The notes: generated from the sequence alone by a model not told the origin. 64,000 bases of DNA from Flavobacterium sharifuzzamanii (GCF_003254585.1 NZ_QJGZ01000041.1:372001-436000); one strand, 5' to 3'; counted from the stretch's first letter, positions 49,356-59,583 are shown. Translations and numbers: made by a program.

Positions 49356-49799
49356 ATGGAAAATCCTTTTACTGACGAATATTTCATGAAAAAAGCTTTA
49401 CAGGAAGCAGAAGAAGCCTACTCAAAAGGCGAAATTCCTGTTGGAGCTGTAATTGTTGTGGCTGATAAAGTTATTGCTAGAAGCCATAACTTGACAGAAT
49501 TATTAAATGATGTAACAGCTCATGCCGAAATGCAGTCTATTACCGCAGCAGCAAACTTTCTTGGCGGAAAGTATTTGAAAGACTGTACGCTTTATGTAAC
49601 GCTTGAACCTTGCCAAATGTGCGCAGGTGCTTTATACTGGAGTCAGATTTCTAAAATCGTTTTTGGCGCACGCGACGAACAACGCGGATTTATGAATATG
49701 GGAACCAAATTGCACCCAAAAACGACTGTTGTTTCTGGCGTAATGGCGAATGAAGCTGCAGATTTAATGAAACGTTTTTTTCTGGAAAGAAGAAAATAA
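49356..49799 (+). CDS. tadA: tRNA-specific adenosine deaminase
   Basis: A 147-residue zinc deaminase that converts A34 of tRNA-Arg to inosine. The zinc and proton-shuttle motif is TAHAEMQSI (His, Glu) and the Cys pair is LEPCQMCAGALYWSQI. The N terminus EYFMKKALQEAEEAYSKGEIPVGAVIV and the C-terminal NEAADLMKRFFLERRK fit TadA. Essential in most bacteria. The probable transcript is leaderless. Confidence 0.93.
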   Translation: MENPFTDEYFMKKALQEAEEAYSKGEIPVGAVIVVADKVIARSHNLTELLNDVTAHAEMQSITAAANFLGGKYLKDCTLYVTLEPCQMCAGALYWSQISKIVFGARDEQRGFMNMGTKLHPKTTVVSGVMANEAADLMKRFFLERRK

Positions 49800-49810
49800 A
49801 ACTAATTGGC

Positions 49811-50442
49811 ATGATGGATTTCTCAACAATAAAAAAGCTTTTTGGTATTACTGAACCTAATGGTTTTGCCGAAAATGAAATTAAAATTGTAAAAGATATT
49901 TTTGAAGATCTTCCGAAAGTTTTTATTGATTATTATACTGAATTAGGGAAAATCCAAAACTTAAATCATACACAGGATTTATTAATTATACCAGAGCGTT
50001 TTCAATATTATAAAAATGATGATTATCTAATATTTTATTCTGAAAGTTAAAAAGCTTGTGTTTGGGGAATTCATGAAGAGGATTTGTCAAAATCTAATCC
50101 GCCGTTTACATGAGTTATGATGAAAAGGAATGGAATCTGGAAACAGAAACCTTAACCGATTTCTTTACTGCAATGGCATTTCTTCAGGCTAGTTTTGCTT
50201 TAGAATATACTGCTGAATGTTTTTATGAAATTGATGATAAAGCCTTAAAATTTATTACTGAGAGTTATAGTAATAAAGGAGTTTCTTTTAAACAATGGAC
50301 AGAAGGAATAGAATTTTATGGAAATCATGAAGATGAAGTGATTCTAATAATGGGTAATAATCAACTTTTTTATTCCTCTAATACAGAAGAACACTTTCTT
50401 GAAATGGATAAAATTTTGTCAAAATTGGGAACAGAGTTTTAA
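49811..50442 (+). pseudogene. Broken SMI1/KNR4 (SUKH) family gene
   Basis: Two reading-frame pieces belong to one protein of about 210 residues. The first (49811-50050) reads MDFSTIKKLFGITEPNGFAE to YYKNDDYLIFYSES and hits TAA. Reading past that stop, the same frame continues KACVWGIHEEDLSKSNPPF, as expected for the family. Then a one-base deletion near 50108 shifts to the frame MSYDEKEWNLETETLTDFFT, which continues to 50442 and completes the domain. So both a nonsense change and a frameshift lie within about 65 bases. SMI1/KNR4 proteins often serve as immunity proteins against toxins; no toxin gene is adjacent. A sequencing error could explain the frameshift but hardly both lesions. Confidence 0.75.
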
Positions 50443-50473
50443 ACGTTTGTAAGGATGGAGAGATTTTCTTTGT

Positions 50474-51007
50474 TTAAAACAAACTCATCAAATAAATTGT
50501 TACAAATAGTAGAAAGCCGTTAAAGCAGATAATATTGTAAAATGAATTTTCGGAGATTGCTTTTTTTGAGTGTAATATTTTTAAACTGACAGCTATAGAT
50601 AAAAGAATTATAAAACAGCAATAAAGTTCAATACCGTTTGGATTTAAACCGTTAACAAGATATTTTGAATAATCTGCATCTTTTGATTTAACCTTTGTAA
50701 CGCTTTTTAATAGTAGAGTATATTCGATTTCTATATCATCTTCCTCTACCAGAAAGTTTTTGGTTGAAAAAGCATTTTGTTCTTTTGTGTAATAATTATA
50801 GGAAACTGTATTTTTTGAGCGCCCATTTCTATTTTTTCCAACATTTTCAATGTAGTAGTCAATATTGTCGTTTGTACTTGTTTTTGGTAGTAAATAATAA
50901 TCTATAAAAACAATAGAAATCAGAAAAGTAATTAAATACAAAATACTGATAACTTTCTTTTTATTGTTGGTTACAAATTTCTTTTCTATAAAACTTCTTT
51001 CTGGCAT
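50474..51007 (-). CDS. Membrane protein of unknown function
   Basis: A 177-residue protein with membrane segments at about residues 18-38 (KVISILYLITFLISIVFIDY), 125-145 (GIELYCCFIILLSIAVSL) and 157-176. The segment between the first two (about 85 residues, YYIENVGKNRNGRSKNTVSY, then FLVEEDDIEIEYTLLLKSVT) probably lies outside the cytoplasm. Not recognised. It overlaps no other gene and is convergent with the broken SMI1/KNR4 gene. Confidence 0.6.
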   Translation of the reverse strand: MPERSFIEKKFVTNNKKKVISILYLITFLISIVFIDYYLLPKTSTNDNIDYYIENVGKNRNGRSKNTVSYNYYTKEQNAFSTKNFLVEEDDIEIEYTLLLKSVTKVKSKDADYSKYLVNGLNPNGIELYCCFIILLSIAVSLKILHSKKAISENSFYNIICFNGFLLFVTIYLMSLF

Positions 51008-51083
51008 TGCTTTAATTTTGATTGTGTGCGAATATACTGTTTTATGTATAATGTAAATAAATTGGTCTCATGAAAATTGGTCT

Positions 51084-51162
51084 CTAGCCCAGATAGAAGC
51101 GGCATCCTTTTCCTGCTTCTTTAGCAGGGAAAAGATATAGCGGATAGCTGGAATTTGCTCCT
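51084..51162 (+). ncRNA. Flavo-1-like structured RNA element
   Basis: TAGCCCAGATAGAAGCGGCA, a hairpin TTTTCCTGCT-TCTT-TAGCAGGGAAAA, then GATATAGCGGATAGCTGGAA. The same blocks occur at 25500 (minus) and 27241. The outer pair CCAG-CTGG replaces CCCG-CGGG of the copy at 25500, a compensatory change. It is the best-formed of the three copies and lies alone in a 286-base gap, preceded by a double ATTGGTCTC. It resembles my memory of the Flavo-1 RNA motif. Confidence 0.6.
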
Positions 51163-51293
51163 AATCAATATTACAATGCGCTGTAAGGTTGAACAAAAGT
51201 TAAATAATCATTATTAGAGAATTTTCCTCTTAAAGATTCGGAAAATATTTTACTTTTATACTAGTTTATTAACCGACTAACTCTAGATAAAAA

Positions 51294-54200
51294 GTGAAAG
51301 TAAAAGGATTATTTCTCGTATTTTTTGTGTTTTTTATTTTTCAATCTTGCGGACGTAAATCAGCTGCAGATTTCAATTCCGATTTTTCATTATTCAAAGA
51401 TTACATTACGAGTTTTACAGGCGGTATTGTCTCTTCAGATTCTGATATTCGTGTAGTTTTGGCTTTCGATAAAAACGATTGGAAACCTAATCAGGAATTA
51501 GATGACGATTTGTTTGATATTTCGCCAAGTGTTCACGGAAAAGTCATAGCGCTTTCAACAAATACTTTAGCTTTTATTCCAGAGAAAAAACTCAAAATGG
51601 GAACAGAATATCAGGTTACATTAAACTTAGATAAACTGACTGCTATTCCAAAAGAGAAAGAAAAGGAGCTGTCTAAATTCAACTTTACGGTTAAAACAGT
51701 AAAACAGGATTTTACGATAAATACTGGAGATATTCAATCTTACAATAAAGAATATCAATATTTAAACTGCGTTTTGAAAACAGCAGATAATATTGATTTG
51801 GAAACAGCTCAAAAACTAGTTGAGGCCAAACATAATGGAAATAATCTTAAAATTAAGTTTGAGAAAACAAATGGACCTGCAAAAGAGTTTCGTTTTATAA
51901 TTGATAGTATTCAGCGTCAGTCAGAAGCTTCAAATCTAGAAATTATTTATGATGGAAATGATTTTGATATTGATCAGAAAGGACAAATCGATTTCCCGAT
52001 TACGAGTATCAACGAATTTAAAGTTATAAAAGTTGAAATTCCAGATGGAAACAATCAGCAGGTTTTAATTAATTTCTCCGAACCTTTAGAAAAAGGTCAG
52101 GATTTTGCTGGATTGGTTTCGATTCAGAATACCAATAATTTGAAATTTTCTACACAAGGAAATTTATTAAAAGTATATTTTACGAATCAAAATGCACCTA
52201 AAAAAGAAAAGACTGTAACAGTAGTTGCAGAAGAACCAGTTGCTGTTGCTGTAGATTCCGCAGCAGTTGTAGTCGATTCTGCTGCAGTAGCAGTTGATTC
52301 TGCCGCCGCAGTTGTAGAAGATGCTGTTGAATATGTGCCAGACGAAGAACCAGAACAAGTTGTTACGGGCGAATTATTATTGGAAGTTTTTCAAGGAATA
52401 GAAAGCCAATATGGCAAAAAACTAGAAAACAATTACAGCGAAAAAATCTCTTTCGACCAGATAAAACCAAACGTTCGTTTTATTAAAAATGGAACGATTC
52501 TGCCAAGTTCAAATAATTTAAAATTGAATTTTGAGGCCGTAAACCTGAGTGCAGTTGATGTAAAAGTGTATAAGATTTACAAAAATAATATTCTGCAGTT
52601 TCTTCAATACAATGAACTAAATGGCGGACAGAATCTCAAAAAAGTAGCGCAGCCAATTGCCAAAACTACTTTGAATTTAAGGGAAAGCACGCTCGTAAAT
52701 CTCTCTAAATGGAATACGTATGCTTTAGATTTATCTAAAATCATTAAGCCAGAACCGGGAGCAATTTATAGAGTTGAGTTTGTTTATAAAAAGAAATATT
52801 CGCTTTATAAATGCGAAACATCAGAAGGAAACGATGATGAAGCCGAGGAAGAAGAAGTTGATGAAAACGACGTAAATTACAGCGGAAACTCTTACGACGA
52901 TTATTACTATTATGACGATTATGACTGGAGAGAAAGCCAAGATCCTTGTACAGGTTCTTACTTTTACAATGCCAGAATTGCAACCAATATTTTAGCATCA
53001 GATTTAGGGGTCATTGCCAAAAGAGGCGAAAATAAATCGTACTTATTTGCTGTAAACAATATCGTTACAACTGAGCCAGTTTCAAACGCAAGAGTAGATT
53101 TATACAACTTCCAACAGCAAAAAATTGCAACAGAAGCAACAAGCAGCGAAGGTATTGCATCTTTCCAATTGGATAAATTCGCCTATTTTGCAATTGTTAC
53201 TTTAGGAGATCAGTCAACTTACGTGAAGTTGGACGACGGACTTTCATTGTCTGTTAGTAATTTTGATGTTGCCGGAGAGACTTTGCAAAAAGGTTTAAAA
53301 GGATTTATTTATGGAGAAAGAGGTGTTTGGCGCCCTGGAGATAATTTGTATTTGTCATTTATTTTAAATGATGCCGCGAATAAACTTCCGAAATCACATC
53401 CAATTAAATTCAGATTAAATGATCCGAATGGAAAGACGGTTTATCAAACCGTTCAGAAAACGAATGATTTAAACCATTATGCTTTTATAGTGCCAACAAA
53501 CCAAGATGCGCCAACAGGAAACTGGGAAGCAATGGTAAGTGTTGGTGGAGCTAAATTTTATAAGAGCATCAAGATTGAAACCATCAAACCAAATCGATTA
53601 AAAATCAAGAATACCTTTAGCAGAAAAACACTTTCGGCTTCGTATCCAAATACAGACAATCTTGAGGTTACTTGGCTTCATGGAGCAATTGCCAAGAATT
53701 TGAATGTAGAAATGCAGGCGAAATTCTCGCAACAAGCGACCACTTTTAAAGGTTATGAAAAATATACTTTTGATGATTTGGCACGTCAATTCAGTACAGA
53801 AGAAATCAACATTTTCTCTGGAAAATTGAATGAAAACGGAAAAGCATCGGTAAACATTCAGCCAAGATTACAAGGTCAGGCACCTGGAATGTTGCGTGCA
53901 TCATTCATTACAAAAGTGTATGAAGAAGGAGGAGATTTTAGTACAGATGTAATGTCAACAACTTATTCTCCGTACAAAACATACGTTGGAGTTAAAACGC
54001 CAGAGCTGAACAAATATAGCATGCTTGAAACGAGAACAAACAATCGTTTTGATGTTGTAACGGTTGATGAAAACGGAAGGCCAAAATCAGTTCGTAATCT
54101 CGAAGTAAGGGTTTATAAAGTAGATTGGAGATGGTGGTGGGATTCTTCGAGTGATAATTTATCAAATTATAACTCGTCGAACGCAACGACTTCATATAAA

Positions 54201-56981
54201 ACCTTTGTCATCAATACTGATTCAAGCGGAAAAGGAAGTTTCCAATTTGCTTTGACAGACGAAGAATGGGGACGTTATTTAATTCGTGTTGAAGATGGCG
54301 AGAGCGGACATGCATCTTCTTTAACCGTAAATATCGACTGGCCAATCTGGTCTGGAAAAACTCGTAATAGAGATGCTTCAACGGCCAATATGTTAGTATT
54401 TTCTACCGATAAAAAGAATTATGCAGTTGGAGAAAAAGCGCAAATATCTTTTCCTTCAAGTGAAGGCGGACGTGCATTGATTTCTATCGAAAACGGATCA
54501 AGAGTCGTGCAGACTATTTGGGCTGAAACTAAAAACGGAGAAACAAAAGTTGAAGTTCCGATTACAGGAGCAATGGCGCCAAACGTATATTTCAATATCA
54601 CGTTGTTGCAACCTCATGCTTCGACCAAAAACGATTCGCCAATTCGTATGTACGGAATTGTTCCAATTGAAGTGGTTGATAAAAATACTATTTTGGCACC
54701 AACTCTGAATATGCCAGATGTTTTAAGACCAGAACAACCATTTACAGTAAAAGTAGGCGAGAAGTCTGGTAAAGAAATGACGTATACAATTGCGGTTGTA
54801 GATGAAGGTCTTTTGGATTTAACTCGTTTTAAAACGCCAAATGCATGGGATAGTTTCTATGTTCGTGAAGCTTTAGGTGTAAAAACATGGGACGTTTACG
54901 ATGATGTAATTGGCGCTTATGGTGGAAAAATAAATCAGATTTTCAGTATTGGTGGTGATCAGGATTTAGGAGGCGGAAAAGCGAAAAAAGCAAACCGTTT
55001 TAAACCTGTTGTATTGTATTATGGACCATTTAAATTAGGAAAAGGAGAAACAAAATCGCATCAGTTAAAGTTGCCGAAATATATCGGTTCAGTTCGAACA
55101 ATGGTTGTGGCTGGAGACGCAAATACAAGCGCTTACGGAAGTGTTGAAAAAGCAACTCAGGTTAAAAGTCCGTTAATGGTACTGGCTTCATTGCCTAGAA
55201 AGATTTCGCCGTCAGAAAAAGTGACATTACCAGTAACGGTTTTTGCAACTGAAAATAAAATCAAAAATGTTTCAATTCAGGTTAAAACCAGCAACGGATT
55301 GAAAGTTATGGGAAGTGCGGTTCAAAAACTAAATTTTGCACAGCCTGATGAAAAAATGGCGTACTTCAATTTGGTTGTAGGATCCGCAACTGGAATTGCA
55401 AAAGTTCAAGTAATTGCGACATCGGGAAGTGAGAAATCAACTTATGATGTTGAGATTGATATGACGAATCCAAATCCCGTTACGAGCACTTTTACAGATG
55501 TTGTTTTAACGCCAAACAGTACAAAAACTATTTCTTGGAAAACATTTGGAATCGCTGGAAGCAATAAAGCAAGATTGGAAGTTTCGTCAATGCCGTCAAT
55601 GAATTTGAATGGAAGATTACAATTCTTAATTCAATATCCGCATGGTTGCGTGGAACAGACAACTTCGTCAGTATTCCCGCAATTATATTTAGGCGATGTT
55701 GCTGACATTGATACGAAACGTAAAGATTTAATTCAAAAAAATATTGCAGCCGGAATTCAGAGATTAGGTAATTTCCAATTATCAAATGGTGGAATGCCTT
55801 ATTGGCAAGGAAATGCAATTGCAGACGATTGGGGAACTTCTTACGCGGGACATTTCTTAATTGAAGCAGAGAAAAAAGGATATGCGCTGCCAATAAACTT
55901 CAAATCAAAATGGTTATCATATCAACAAAAAGAGGCAAAACAATGGCGTTTTGAACCTAAATATGGAAATGATCTGGCTCAGGCTTATAGATTGTACACT
56001 TTAGCTTTAGCTGGAAATGCCGATTTATCATCAATGAACAGATTGAGAGAAACAAAAGGCATTTCAAATGAAAGTATGCTTCGTTTAGCAGCAGCTTATG
56101 TTTTAGCAGGTCAGAAATCAGCTGGACAAAGTTTATTCCTGAAAACTAGTATTGATGGAAGTTCAGACGGATATAGTTATTACTATTATGGTTCAAGCGA
56201 AAGAAACAGAGCAATGGCTCTTGAAACGATGCTTCTTTTAGATCAGAAACAAAAAGCATTTGTGACAGCTTCTAAATTAGCGAAAGAAATGTCTGCCAAT
56301 CAATGGATGAGTACACAGACAACGGCTTATTGTTTATACGCAATGTCGAAATTTGCTGTAAGCAATGGTCCAAAAGGAATTAATATTCAGTTTAGTAAAA
56401 ACGGAAAAGGAGAGACCATAAACACAGGTAAATCGGTTGCAGATCGCAGTTTGTCTGTTGCTTCGGGGGCAAACAGTATTACGTTGAAAAACAATAAAGC
56501 TAATACGGTTTATGTTCGTGTATTAAACACAGGAATTCTGCCAATCGGACAAGAAAATGCTGTTCAGAGTGATGTTACGGCTTCTATTGTCTTTAAAAAC
56601 AGAAAAGGAAGCGTAATTAATGTTTCAAGAATCAATCAAGGAACTGAATTTGTTGCTGAGGTTACAATTAAAAACCAAAGAGGAGAAAGCATTCAAAACG
56701 TAGCATTATCGCAGATTCTGCCTTCAGGATTCGAAATTGTAAATACTCGTTTTACAGATTATGGAGACGCGGTAAACAACATTGCTGATTATATTGATAT
56801 TCGCGATGACAGAACTAATTTCTATTTCGGAATGAAAGCTAGAGAAACCAAAGTTTTCAGAATTCTGCTAAACGCATCGTATTTAGGAAACTATTATTTA
56901 CCTGGATTACAATGCGAAGCAATGTATGATAATACATTCTTGGCAAGAACAAAAGGTTTTTGGGTTGAGGTAGTGAAATAA
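51294..56981 (+). CDS. Bacterial alpha-2-macroglobulin-family lipoprotein
   Basis: An 1895-residue lipoprotein (LVFFVFFIFQSCGRK, lipobox Cys) with stacked macroglobulin domains, a large central MG2-type region (GFIYGERGVWRPGDNLYLSF), a bait-like stretch, and the thioester motif CVEQ at Cys1452 (PHGCVEQTTSSVFPQLY) in an alpha-helical barrel. It should trap foreign proteases in the periplasm through the thioester. An unusual 8-residue-period repeat of V/A/D/S (VDSAAV) with acidic tail occupies about residues 305-355, and another acidic Tyr-rich run follows near 530-545. The start is GTG. It is followed by pbpC, the classical partnership for cell-wall protection. Confidence 0.92.
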   Translation: MKVKGLFLVFFVFFIFQSCGRKSAADFNSDFSLFKDYITSFTGGIVSSDSDIRVVLAFDKNDWKPNQELDDDLFDISPSVHGKVIALSTNTLAFIPEKKLKMGTEYQVTLNLDKLTAIPKEKEKELSKFNFTVKTVKQDFTINTGDIQSYNKEYQYLNCVLKTADNIDLETAQKLVEAKHNGNNLKIKFEKTNGPAKEFRFIIDSIQRQSEASNLEIIYDGNDFDIDQKGQIDFPITSINEFKVIKVEIPDGNNQQVLINFSEPLEKGQDFAGLVSIQNTNNLKFSTQGNLLKVYFTNQNAPKKEKTVTVVAEEPVAVAVDSAAVVVDSAAVAVDSAAAVVEDAVEYVPDEEPEQVVTGELLLEVFQGIESQYGKKLENNYSEKISFDQIKPNVRFIKNGTILPSSNNLKLNFEAVNLSAVDVKVYKIYKNNILQFLQYNELNGGQNLKKVAQPIAKTTLNLRESTLVNLSKWNTYALDLSKIIKPEPGAIYRVEFVYKKKYSLYKCETSEGNDDEAEEEEVDENDVNYSGNSYDDYYYYDDYDWRESQDPCTGSYFYNARIATNILASDLGVIAKRGENKSYLFAVNNIVTTEPVSNARVDLYNFQQQKIATEATSSEGIASFQLDKFAYFAIVTLGDQSTYVKLDDGLSLSVSNFDVAGETLQKGLKGFIYGERGVWRPGDNLYLSFILNDAANKLPKSHPIKFRLNDPNGKTVYQTVQKTNDLNHYAFIVPTNQDAPTGNWEAMVSVGGAKFYKSIKIETIKPNRLKIKNTFSRKTLSASYPNTDNLEVTWLHGAIAKNLNVEMQAKFSQQATTFKGYEKYTFDDLARQFSTEEINIFSGKLNENGKASVNIQPRLQGQAPGMLRASFITKVYEEGGDFSTDVMSTTYSPYKTYVGVKTPELNKYSMLETRTNNRFDVVTVDENGRPKSVRNLEVRVYKVDWRWWWDSSSDNLSNYNSSNATTSYKTFVINTDSSGKGSFQFALTDEEWGRYLIRVEDGESGHASSLTVNIDWPIWSGKTRNRDASTANMLVFSTDKKNYAVGEKAQISFPSSEGGRALISIENGSRVVQTIWAETKNGETKVEVPITGAMAPNVYFNITLLQPHASTKNDSPIRMYGIVPIEVVDKNTILAPTLNMPDVLRPEQPFTVKVGEKSGKEMTYTIAVVDEGLLDLTRFKTPNAWDSFYVREALGVKTWDVYDDVIGAYGGKINQIFSIGGDQDLGGGKAKKANRFKPVVLYYGPFKLGKGETKSHQLKLPKYIGSVRTMVVAGDANTSAYGSVEKATQVKSPLMVLASLPRKISPSEKVTLPVTVFATENKIKNVSIQVKTSNGLKVMGSAVQKLNFAQPDEKMAYFNLVVGSATGIAKVQVIATSGSEKSTYDVEIDMTNPNPVTSTFTDVVLTPNSTKTISWKTFGIAGSNKARLEVSSMPSMNLNGRLQFLIQYPHGCVEQTTSSVFPQLYLGDVADIDTKRKDLIQKNIAAGIQRLGNFQLSNGGMPYWQGNAIADDWGTSYAGHFLIEAEKKGYALPINFKSKWLSYQQKEAKQWRFEPKYGNDLAQAYRLYTLALAGNADLSSMNRLRETKGISNESMLRLAAAYVLAGQKSAGQSLFLKTSIDGSSDGYSYYYYGSSERNRAMALETMLLLDQKQKAFVTASKLAKEMSANQWMSTQTTAYCLYAMSKFAVSNGPKGINIQFSKNGKGETINTGKSVADRSLSVASGANSITLKNNKANTVYVRVLNTGILPIGQENAVQSDVTASIVFKNRKGSVINVSRINQGTEFVAEVTIKNQRGESIQNVALSQILPSGFEIVNTRFTDYGDAVNNIADYIDIRDDRTNFYFGMKARETKVFRILLNASYLGNYYLPGLQCEAMYDNTFLARTKGFWVEVVK

Positions 56982-57147
56982 AGTTTTTTAGCCACAGATT
57001 GTGTGGATTAAAAGGATTTTTAAAAATCTGCGAGAATCATTTTAATCTGTGGCAAAAAAAATCTTTGTGATAAAAGGCCTCCCGCAGATTTTGCAGATCA
57101 AGCAGATAAAATAAAATCTGCCAAATCTGCGAGAGAAAAACTGTGTG

Positions 57148-57165
57148 TCCCGATAGTTATCGGGA
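57148..57165. repeat. Palindrome TCCCGATAGTTATCGGGA
   Basis: Perfect 8-base arms around two bases. The surrounding 56982-57206 gap consists of AATCTGCG/CTGTGG-type words and no other recognisable signal. Confidence 0.6.
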
Positions 57166-57206
57166 TTGCGAATAACTTAGCGTCTTTGCGGTTAAAAAAA
57201 TAAGCA

Positions 57207-59582
57207 TTGAAAAATAAATTAAAAGCGTTTTTCCAACGCATTCTAAACTGGATAAAAAGAAACAAAATAAAATCAGCAATTGCATTTCTGCTTTTGCTGA
57301 TTTACTATTTTTCAATACCTCGCACTTTATTCAAAGAACCTTATTCAACAGTTATAGAAAGTAAAGAAGGAGAACTTCTTGGTGCTAAAATCGCACGCGA
57401 CGGACAGTGGCGCTTTCCTGCGCAAGATAGCGTTCCGGATAAATTCAAGAAATGTATAGTTTATTTTGAAGATGAATATTTCTACAAACATCCTGGTTTT
57501 AATCCAGGGGCGATGATAAATGCTTTTAAGCAAAATAGAAAAGCTGGTAAGGTTGTTCGAGGCGGAAGTACATTAACACAACAAGTTATTCGATTATCGA
57601 GAAAAGGAAAAAACAGAACCTATTTCGAAAAAATCATTGAAATTATTCTCGCAACAAGATTAGAACTTGGATATTCTAAAAATGAAATTCTCGAAATGTA
57701 CGCCGCACACGCGCCATTTGGAGGTAATGTTGTGGGATTAGAAATGGCTTCTTGGCGTTATTTCGGAGTGCAATCGAATCAATTATCATGGGCAGAAAAT
57801 GCAGTTTTAGCTGTTTTACCCAATGCGCCTAGGTTGATTTATCCGGGAAAAAACCAAATTAAATTATTAAATAAAAGAAATCGACTTTTATTAAAACTGC
57901 ATCAGGAAGGCATTATCGACAAGCAGACGTACGAACTTTCGATAGAAGAACCTTTGCCTCAAAAGCCATATGATCTTCCTCAAATTGCACCTCATTTGTT
58001 ACAGAGAGTCGCTAAAAACGAAGAAGGAACAAGAGTAAAAACTACTATTGATTATGCTTTGCAAAATCGTGTCAATCAAATTGCTAGGTATTATTACAAT
58101 CAATACAAGCAGAATGAAGTACATAATTTAGCAATTTTGGTAATCGATGTTCAGAATAGAAATGTAATAAGTTATGTGGGAAATTCTCCAGCAGATGCAG
58201 ATCATCAAAAAGATGTTGATATTATTGATGCGCCAAGAAGTACAGGAAGTATCTTAAAACCACTTTTGTATGGCGCAATGCTTGATGACGGCGAATTATT
58301 ACCGAATACTTTAGTAGCTGATATTCCAACGCAGATTTCTGGATATACGCCTCAAAATTTTAATTTAACTTTTGATGGCGCTGTACCTGCGCATCGCGCA
58401 TTATCTCGTTCGTTGAATATTCCTTCAGTTTTAATGCTTCAGGAATTTACAGTAAACAAGTTTTACGAAGAGCTTCAAAAATTCAAACTAAAGAATATTA
58501 ATAAAACACCCGATCATTACGGTTTGTCGCTTATTTTAGGAGGAGCAGAAAGTAATTTGTGGGATTTATGCCGAACGTACGCGAATCTTTCATCTACGGT
58601 CAATTATTACAATAAAAATAAAGGGCAATATAGAACCAACGAGTTTACAGAACTCAATTACAAAAACGATTTTAAGCCTGATTTTGGCTCTGAAACCGAT
58701 CAAAAGAATATCTTGGGCGCAGGATCAATTTGGTTAACCTACAACGCAATGGAAGAGGTTAATAGGCCCGAAGGTGACGAAGCTTGGAAATTTTATGACA
58801 GTTCGCTTAAAATTGCTTGGAAAACAGGAACAAGTTTCGGAAATCGAGATGCATGGGCAATTGGAACAAATTCAAGATATGTAGTTGGAATTTGGGTTGG
58901 AAATGCAAATGGAGAAGGAAGGCCAACTTTGACAGGAGTAACCAGTGCTGCACCAATTTTATTTGATGTTTTTAATTTACTGCCGAGACAAAGATGGTTT
59001 GACACGCCTTATAGCGATTTGGCTGAAGTTGAGGTTTGTCGTTTAAGCGGTTATTTGGCAAAAGACAACTGCCCAAAAATCAAACAATGGGTTACTAAAA
59101 AAGGTAAATCGACCAAAGTTTGTCCGTATCACAGAACAATTCATTTAGATAAAACAGAACAGTTTCAGGTAAACAGCAGTTGTGAAAGTATCGATAATAT
59201 TGTCACTAAAAATTGGTTTGTATTGCCACCAGTTATGGCGTGGTATTACAAAAGCCAGCATATTGAATATTTGCCACTACCTCCATTTAAAGAAGGTTGC
59301 GAGGGAACACAAACGACAACAATGGATTTTATTTATCCGAAAGCCAATAGTAAAATCTACTTAACAAAGGATTTTAATAGCAATGTACAGCCCGTAATTT
59401 TAAAAGTAGCTTATTCTGAAAGAGATAAAGAGTTGTTTTGGTATGTGGATGATGTTTATAAAGCAACAACAAAAACATTTCATGAACTGCCAATTACGCC
59501 AGCAACAGGAACGCATTATATCACGGTTGTAGACGCTTCTGGAAATGAAATCAGAAGAAAAATTGAAATTGTGAGGGAATAG
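57207..59582 (+). CDS. pbpC: Penicillin-binding protein 1C
   Basis: A 791-residue bifunctional peptidoglycan synthase anchored by one N-terminal helix (IKSAIAFLLLLIYYFSI). The glycosyltransferase domain has FEDEYFYKHPGFNPGAM with catalytic Glu and RGGSTLTQQVIRLSRK. The transpeptidase domain has SxxK at about residue 345 (STGSILKP), SxN (SRSLNIPS) and KTG at about 538 (WKTGTSFGNRDAW). A C-terminal BiPBP_C domain closes the protein. The start is TTG. It pairs with the upstream alpha-2-macroglobulin gene, as yfhM/pbpC do in other bacteria, for repair of the wall after protease attack. Confidence 0.95.
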   Translation: MKNKLKAFFQRILNWIKRNKIKSAIAFLLLLIYYFSIPRTLFKEPYSTVIESKEGELLGAKIARDGQWRFPAQDSVPDKFKKCIVYFEDEYFYKHPGFNPGAMINAFKQNRKAGKVVRGGSTLTQQVIRLSRKGKNRTYFEKIIEIILATRLELGYSKNEILEMYAAHAPFGGNVVGLEMASWRYFGVQSNQLSWAENAVLAVLPNAPRLIYPGKNQIKLLNKRNRLLLKLHQEGIIDKQTYELSIEEPLPQKPYDLPQIAPHLLQRVAKNEEGTRVKTTIDYALQNRVNQIARYYYNQYKQNEVHNLAILVIDVQNRNVISYVGNSPADADHQKDVDIIDAPRSTGSILKPLLYGAMLDDGELLPNTLVADIPTQISGYTPQNFNLTFDGAVPAHRALSRSLNIPSVLMLQEFTVNKFYEELQKFKLKNINKTPDHYGLSLILGGAESNLWDLCRTYANLSSTVNYYNKNKGQYRTNEFTELNYKNDFKPDFGSETDQKNILGAGSIWLTYNAMEEVNRPEGDEAWKFYDSSLKIAWKTGTSFGNRDAWAIGTNSRYVVGIWVGNANGEGRPTLTGVTSAAPILFDVFNLLPRQRWFDTPYSDLAEVEVCRLSGYLAKDNCPKIKQWVTKKGKSTKVCPYHRTIHLDKTEQFQVNSSCESIDNIVTKNWFVLPPVMAWYYKSQHIEYLPLPPFKEGCEGTQTTTMDFIYPKANSKIYLTKDFNSNVQPVILKVAYSERDKELFWYVDDVYKATTKTFHELPITPATGTHYITVVDASGNEIRRKIEIVRE

Positions 59583-59583
59583 G

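Noticed and set aside
55528..55893. 121-codon open frame antisense to the alpha-2-macroglobulin gene
   Set aside because: It lies opposite the thioester region of a well supported gene and shows shadow-type composition.
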